Assembly: GCA_052389755.1 (NCBI GenBank)
Contig: JBQTHP010000194.1
Location: 1-8,040 of the forward strand
Direction of reading: 5' to 3'
From: JBQTHP01 sp052389755
GTDB lineage: Bacteria > Pseudomonadota > Gammaproteobacteria > Steroidobacterales > Steroidobacteraceae
Length of the DNA: 8,040 nt
The translations under genes were made by a program, and so were the position numbers. How positions within the stretch are numbered: the first letter of the stretch is position 1; each line of letters begins with the position of its first letter. Below, one piece after another: positions 6,860 through 8,040 of this stretch. The notes below the pieces were generated by a model. That model was not told the origin of the DNA and made no database searches. It saw nothing but the letters and a program-made list of their open reading frames with translations.

Positions 6860-7151
6860 GCGGTATGACATAGTCTTGGCGCCGGAAGCCGTAGAGGATC
6901 TTCGCAAGCTGAAGGCACCCGACCGCGCGAAGGTTAAGGATGCACTTGAGGTGCACTTACGCCGCGAGCCTGAAAAGGCGAGTCGCAGCCGAATCAAGAG
7001 GTTGCGGGGGCTCTCACGTCCTCAGTACCGATTGCGCGTGGATGAGATCCGCGTTTTCTATGACGTTTCGGACGATACCGTAGAAGTACTGGCCATCGTC
7101 GCCAAATCGGAGACAGCATCATGGCTCGAACAGTTCGGAAACCCCGAGTAA
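6858..7151 (+). CDS. Type II toxin of the RelE/ParE superfamily
   Basis: 97 residues, the normal length for this family. Recognisable are the N-terminal beta strand and helix (YDIVLAPEAVEDLRKLKAPDR), a basic middle (SRSRIKRLRGL), and the C-terminal strands YRLRVDEIRVFYDV and VEVLAIVAKSE. RelE members cleave mRNA on the ribosome and ParE members inhibit gyrase; this sequence alone does not decide which. It is the first gene of a two-gene operon and overlaps the antitoxin gene by 31 bp (7121-7151). The start at 6858 is supported by the conserved N-terminus and the adjacent promoter. There is no Shine-Dalgarno sequence ahead of it, which fits leaderless translation. The gene is intact, unlike most of its neighbours. 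Confidence 0.92.
   Translation: MRYDIVLAPEAVEDLRKLKAPDRAKVKDALEVHLRREPEKASRSRIKRLRGLSRPQYRLRVDEIRVFYDVSDDTVEVLAIVAKSETASWLEQFGNPE
7109..7113 (+). promoter_or_regulatory. Ribosome binding site of the antitoxin gene
   Basis: GGAGA lies seven bases before the ATG at 7121, inside the toxin coding sequence. It fixes the antitoxin start and implies stronger initiation on the antitoxin than on the toxin, which has no such site. Confidence 0.7.
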
Positions 7152-7393
7152 AGGAAGTCCCCCTCGCGGAGGTAAAGGACGATCTATCGCGCTACCTCAA
7201 GGAGGCGGCCGGTAGAGAGATAGTGATCACGCGCCACGGCAAGCCGGCCGGCGTGCTGATTGGATTTGCGTCTGAGGATGACTGGTTCGAGTACAAGCTC
7301 GAGAACGATCCGCGGTTCCTCACCCGTATTGAGAAGGCACGGGCGAGCGTACGAGCGGGTCGCGGAATACGCCTGGAGACTTTGAAGGACTGA
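7121..7393 (+). CDS. Type II antitoxin of the Phd/YefM family
   Basis: 90 residues. The N-terminal half is the Phd/YefM DNA-binding and dimerisation fold (KEVPLAEVKDDLSRYLKEAA, then IVITRHGKPAGVLIGF). The C-terminal half (DDWFEYKLENDPRFLTRI onward) would be the part that wraps and neutralises the toxin. It probably also binds the palindrome at 6835-6859 to repress the operon. Its start lies inside the toxin gene behind a good ribosome binding site, so translation is likely coupled. Gene order is toxin first, the reverse of classical phd-doc and yefM-yoeB. The stop at 7391-7393 is nine bases before the attC at 7402. Intact and of normal length. Confidence 0.92.
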   Translation: MARTVRKPRVKEVPLAEVKDDLSRYLKEAAGREIVITRHGKPAGVLIGFASEDDWFEYKLENDPRFLTRIEKARASVRAGRGIRLETLKD

Positions 7394-7401
7394 TCGGCGC
7401 T

Positions 7402-7492
7402 CTCTAACTACGCGTTGGAGCGAACGCGGGAGGGATGAAGTGCCAAGGACATTCACAACTTCGCAGCGCGTCGCTCAACGCGGGCGTTATGC
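7402..7492 (+). other. attC recombination site (59-base element) of the cassette
   Basis: 91 bp with the full attC architecture. The outer boxes are CTCTAAC (7402-7408) and GTTATGC (7486-7492), each one base off the consensus RYYYAAC/GTTRRRY. The inner boxes are CGCGTTGGAGCG (7411-7422) and CGCTCAACGCG (7472-7482), complementary over 11 bp with one unpaired G on the left arm. After one further unpaired A, ACGCG pairs with CGCGT. A smaller apical stem, GAAGT (7437-7441) with ACTTC (7458-7462), follows. Extra-helical bases of this kind let the integron integrase recognise the folded bottom strand. Recombination would occur between G7486 and T7487. The hairpin may also act as a terminator for the toxin-antitoxin operon. 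Confidence 0.85.
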
Positions 7493-7586
7493 CGCTTGAC
7501 CACCATCCCCGCTGAACGAGGCGCCTGAGTGTCCGAGAAGGAAGCCACAGCCCGCATCAACACAAAGCCTGTCCGCTTCCAGCGGA

Positions 7587-7670
7587 GAACGCCACACTCT
7601 TGCCACGCTGATCAGACCCTGTGCGCAGCCATCCTCGATCGCGGACGCCATGCCCCCATGATGCCTATCC
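7587..7670. repeat. 84-bp dispersed repeat, copy 2
   Basis: Direct repeat of 6208-6291 with one mismatch; the two starts are 1379 bp apart, with the esterase remnant and the toxin-antitoxin cassette between them. The copy ends two bases before GTTAGAG (7673-7679), which overlaps the stop codon of the acetyltransferase. The roughly 95 bp between the attC and this repeat contain no recognisable gene. Confidence 0.9.
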
Positions 7671-7673
7671 CTG

Positions 7674-8040
7674 TTAGAGCGCTTTCTGATAGATGGACAC
7701 ATCTTCGCCGTTGTTTCTGACACGCTCCATGAACTCCCACCTATTACGCGTCAACAGACCGATCGCGGTGCTTGTTCCACAGTAGATCGTGGAGTAGCCG
7801 AGATGTCTTGCGACGTCTTCCAGGGCGCTGAGTAAACTCGCACCGATGCCTCTGCGGCGAAACCTCGGGGCTACCAAACCGGCGGCGGCCCAGGGACAAA
7901 GGTGTGTGTGCGTGACGGATAGTAGTTTCAAACGTGTGTCGCTCGCAGAGTTGCGCTGGGGTTGAGGGTGGCCGGCGGTGAGATGAGCTCGGAGTCGGCG
8001 CGGCCTGAAGACGCGAGCGATCGGAAGGTGCGCATAATTG
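7674..8040 (-). CDS. GNAT-family N-acetyltransferase, C-terminal part (truncated or running off the window)
   Basis: The recognisable part is about 7674-7931. It contains HLCPWAAAGLVAP, the acetyl-CoA pyrophosphate loop RRRGIGASLL (family pattern R/Q-x-x-G-x-G/A), and the ending GEDVSIYQKAL with a TAA stop at 7674-7676. This corresponds to motif A and the C-terminal half of GNAT proteins, which transfer acetyl groups from acetyl-CoA to small molecules or proteins. The frame stays open to the window edge, but the 36 codons beyond 7931 do not look like a GNAT N-terminus, and about 60-70 residues are missing. So the gene is either cut by the window or fused to foreign DNA near 7931. TTG at 7929-7931 is a possible but unconvincing start. 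The stop codon overlaps GTTAGAG, the core of a possible cassette junction. Confidence 0.6.
   Translation of the reverse strand, partial: NYAHLPIARVFRPRRLRAHLTAGHPQPQRNSASDTRLKLLSVTHTHLCPWAAAGLVAPRFRRRGIGASLLSALEDVARHLGYSTIYCGTSTAIGLLTRNRWEFMERVRNNGEDVSIYQKAL

Larger units (their letters stand above)
6806..7486 (+). mobile_element. Integron gene cassette carrying a toxin-antitoxin pair
   Basis: The cassette is bounded by GTTAGAG (cut after G6805) and GTTATGC (cut after G7486). GTTAGAGAGCGC at 6805-6816 is the exact reverse complement of GCGCTCTCTAAC at 7397-7408. This is what integron biology predicts, because in the excised circle the first bases of a cassette complete the outer stem of its own attC. 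The body holds two overlapping genes with their own promoter and little spare sequence, about 680 bp in all, a usual cassette size. Base composition looks more AT-rich than the protease gene. No intI gene lies in the window. Confidence 0.75.

Noticed and set aside
7587..7682. The 84-bp repeat plus GTTAGAG as a second attC site
   Set aside because: No RYYYAAC box at a suitable distance and no complementary inner arms could be found in either orientation, and copy 1 lacks the GTTAGAG.
7487..7723. Minus-strand open frame of 78 codons across the second repeat copy
   Set aside because: It overlaps the end of the acetyltransferase on the same strand in another frame, and its middle is just the repeat translated; no family signs.

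Overview
This is a high-GC window whose gene content suggests a gammaproteobacterium of the Xanthomonadales/Nevskiales/Steroidobacter kind. That placement is inferred from GC content and the look of the protein families. It has not been tested, and the window could be a metagenomic contig.

Layout. (1) Positions 128-5080 hold one very long plus-strand gene for a secreted multidomain subtilisin-like (S8) serine protease of about 1650 residues. Its order is signal peptide with an unusual triple heptad, coiled coil, unknown central domain with two hydrophobic segments, Pro/Thr-rich stalk, propeptide-like region, complete S8 catalytic domain and a small C-terminal domain. (2) Positions 5219-6106 hold decayed minus-strand gene pieces: a frameshifted, internally deleted remnant of a DUF5009/NagX-type acyltransferase, an open frame of unknown origin, and an N-terminally truncated SixA-type histidine phosphatase. 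(3) Positions 6208-6622 hold an 84-bp repeat fused to the C-terminal third of an enterochelin-esterase-like hydrolase, which also carries a one-base frameshift near its end. (4) Positions 6806-7486 look like a single mobile integron gene cassette. It carries an intact type II toxin-antitoxin pair (RelE/ParE-fold toxin, then Phd/YefM antitoxin) with its own promoter and palindromic operator. It ends in a well-formed attC site (7402-7492) whose outer arm is complementary to the first bases of the cassette. (5) Positions 7587-7670 hold a second copy of the 84-bp repeat (83/84 identical), followed by the C-terminal part of a minus-strand GNAT acetyltransferase that reaches toward the window edge.

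How it fits together. The left two thirds is a stable large gene. The right third is accessory DNA in which broken genes surround one intact, self-regulated addiction module. No integrase gene is visible, so the attC is a lone one within this window. A toxin-antitoxin cassette could explain why this segment persists while its neighbours decay. No tRNA, rRNA, CRISPR array or transposase was seen.
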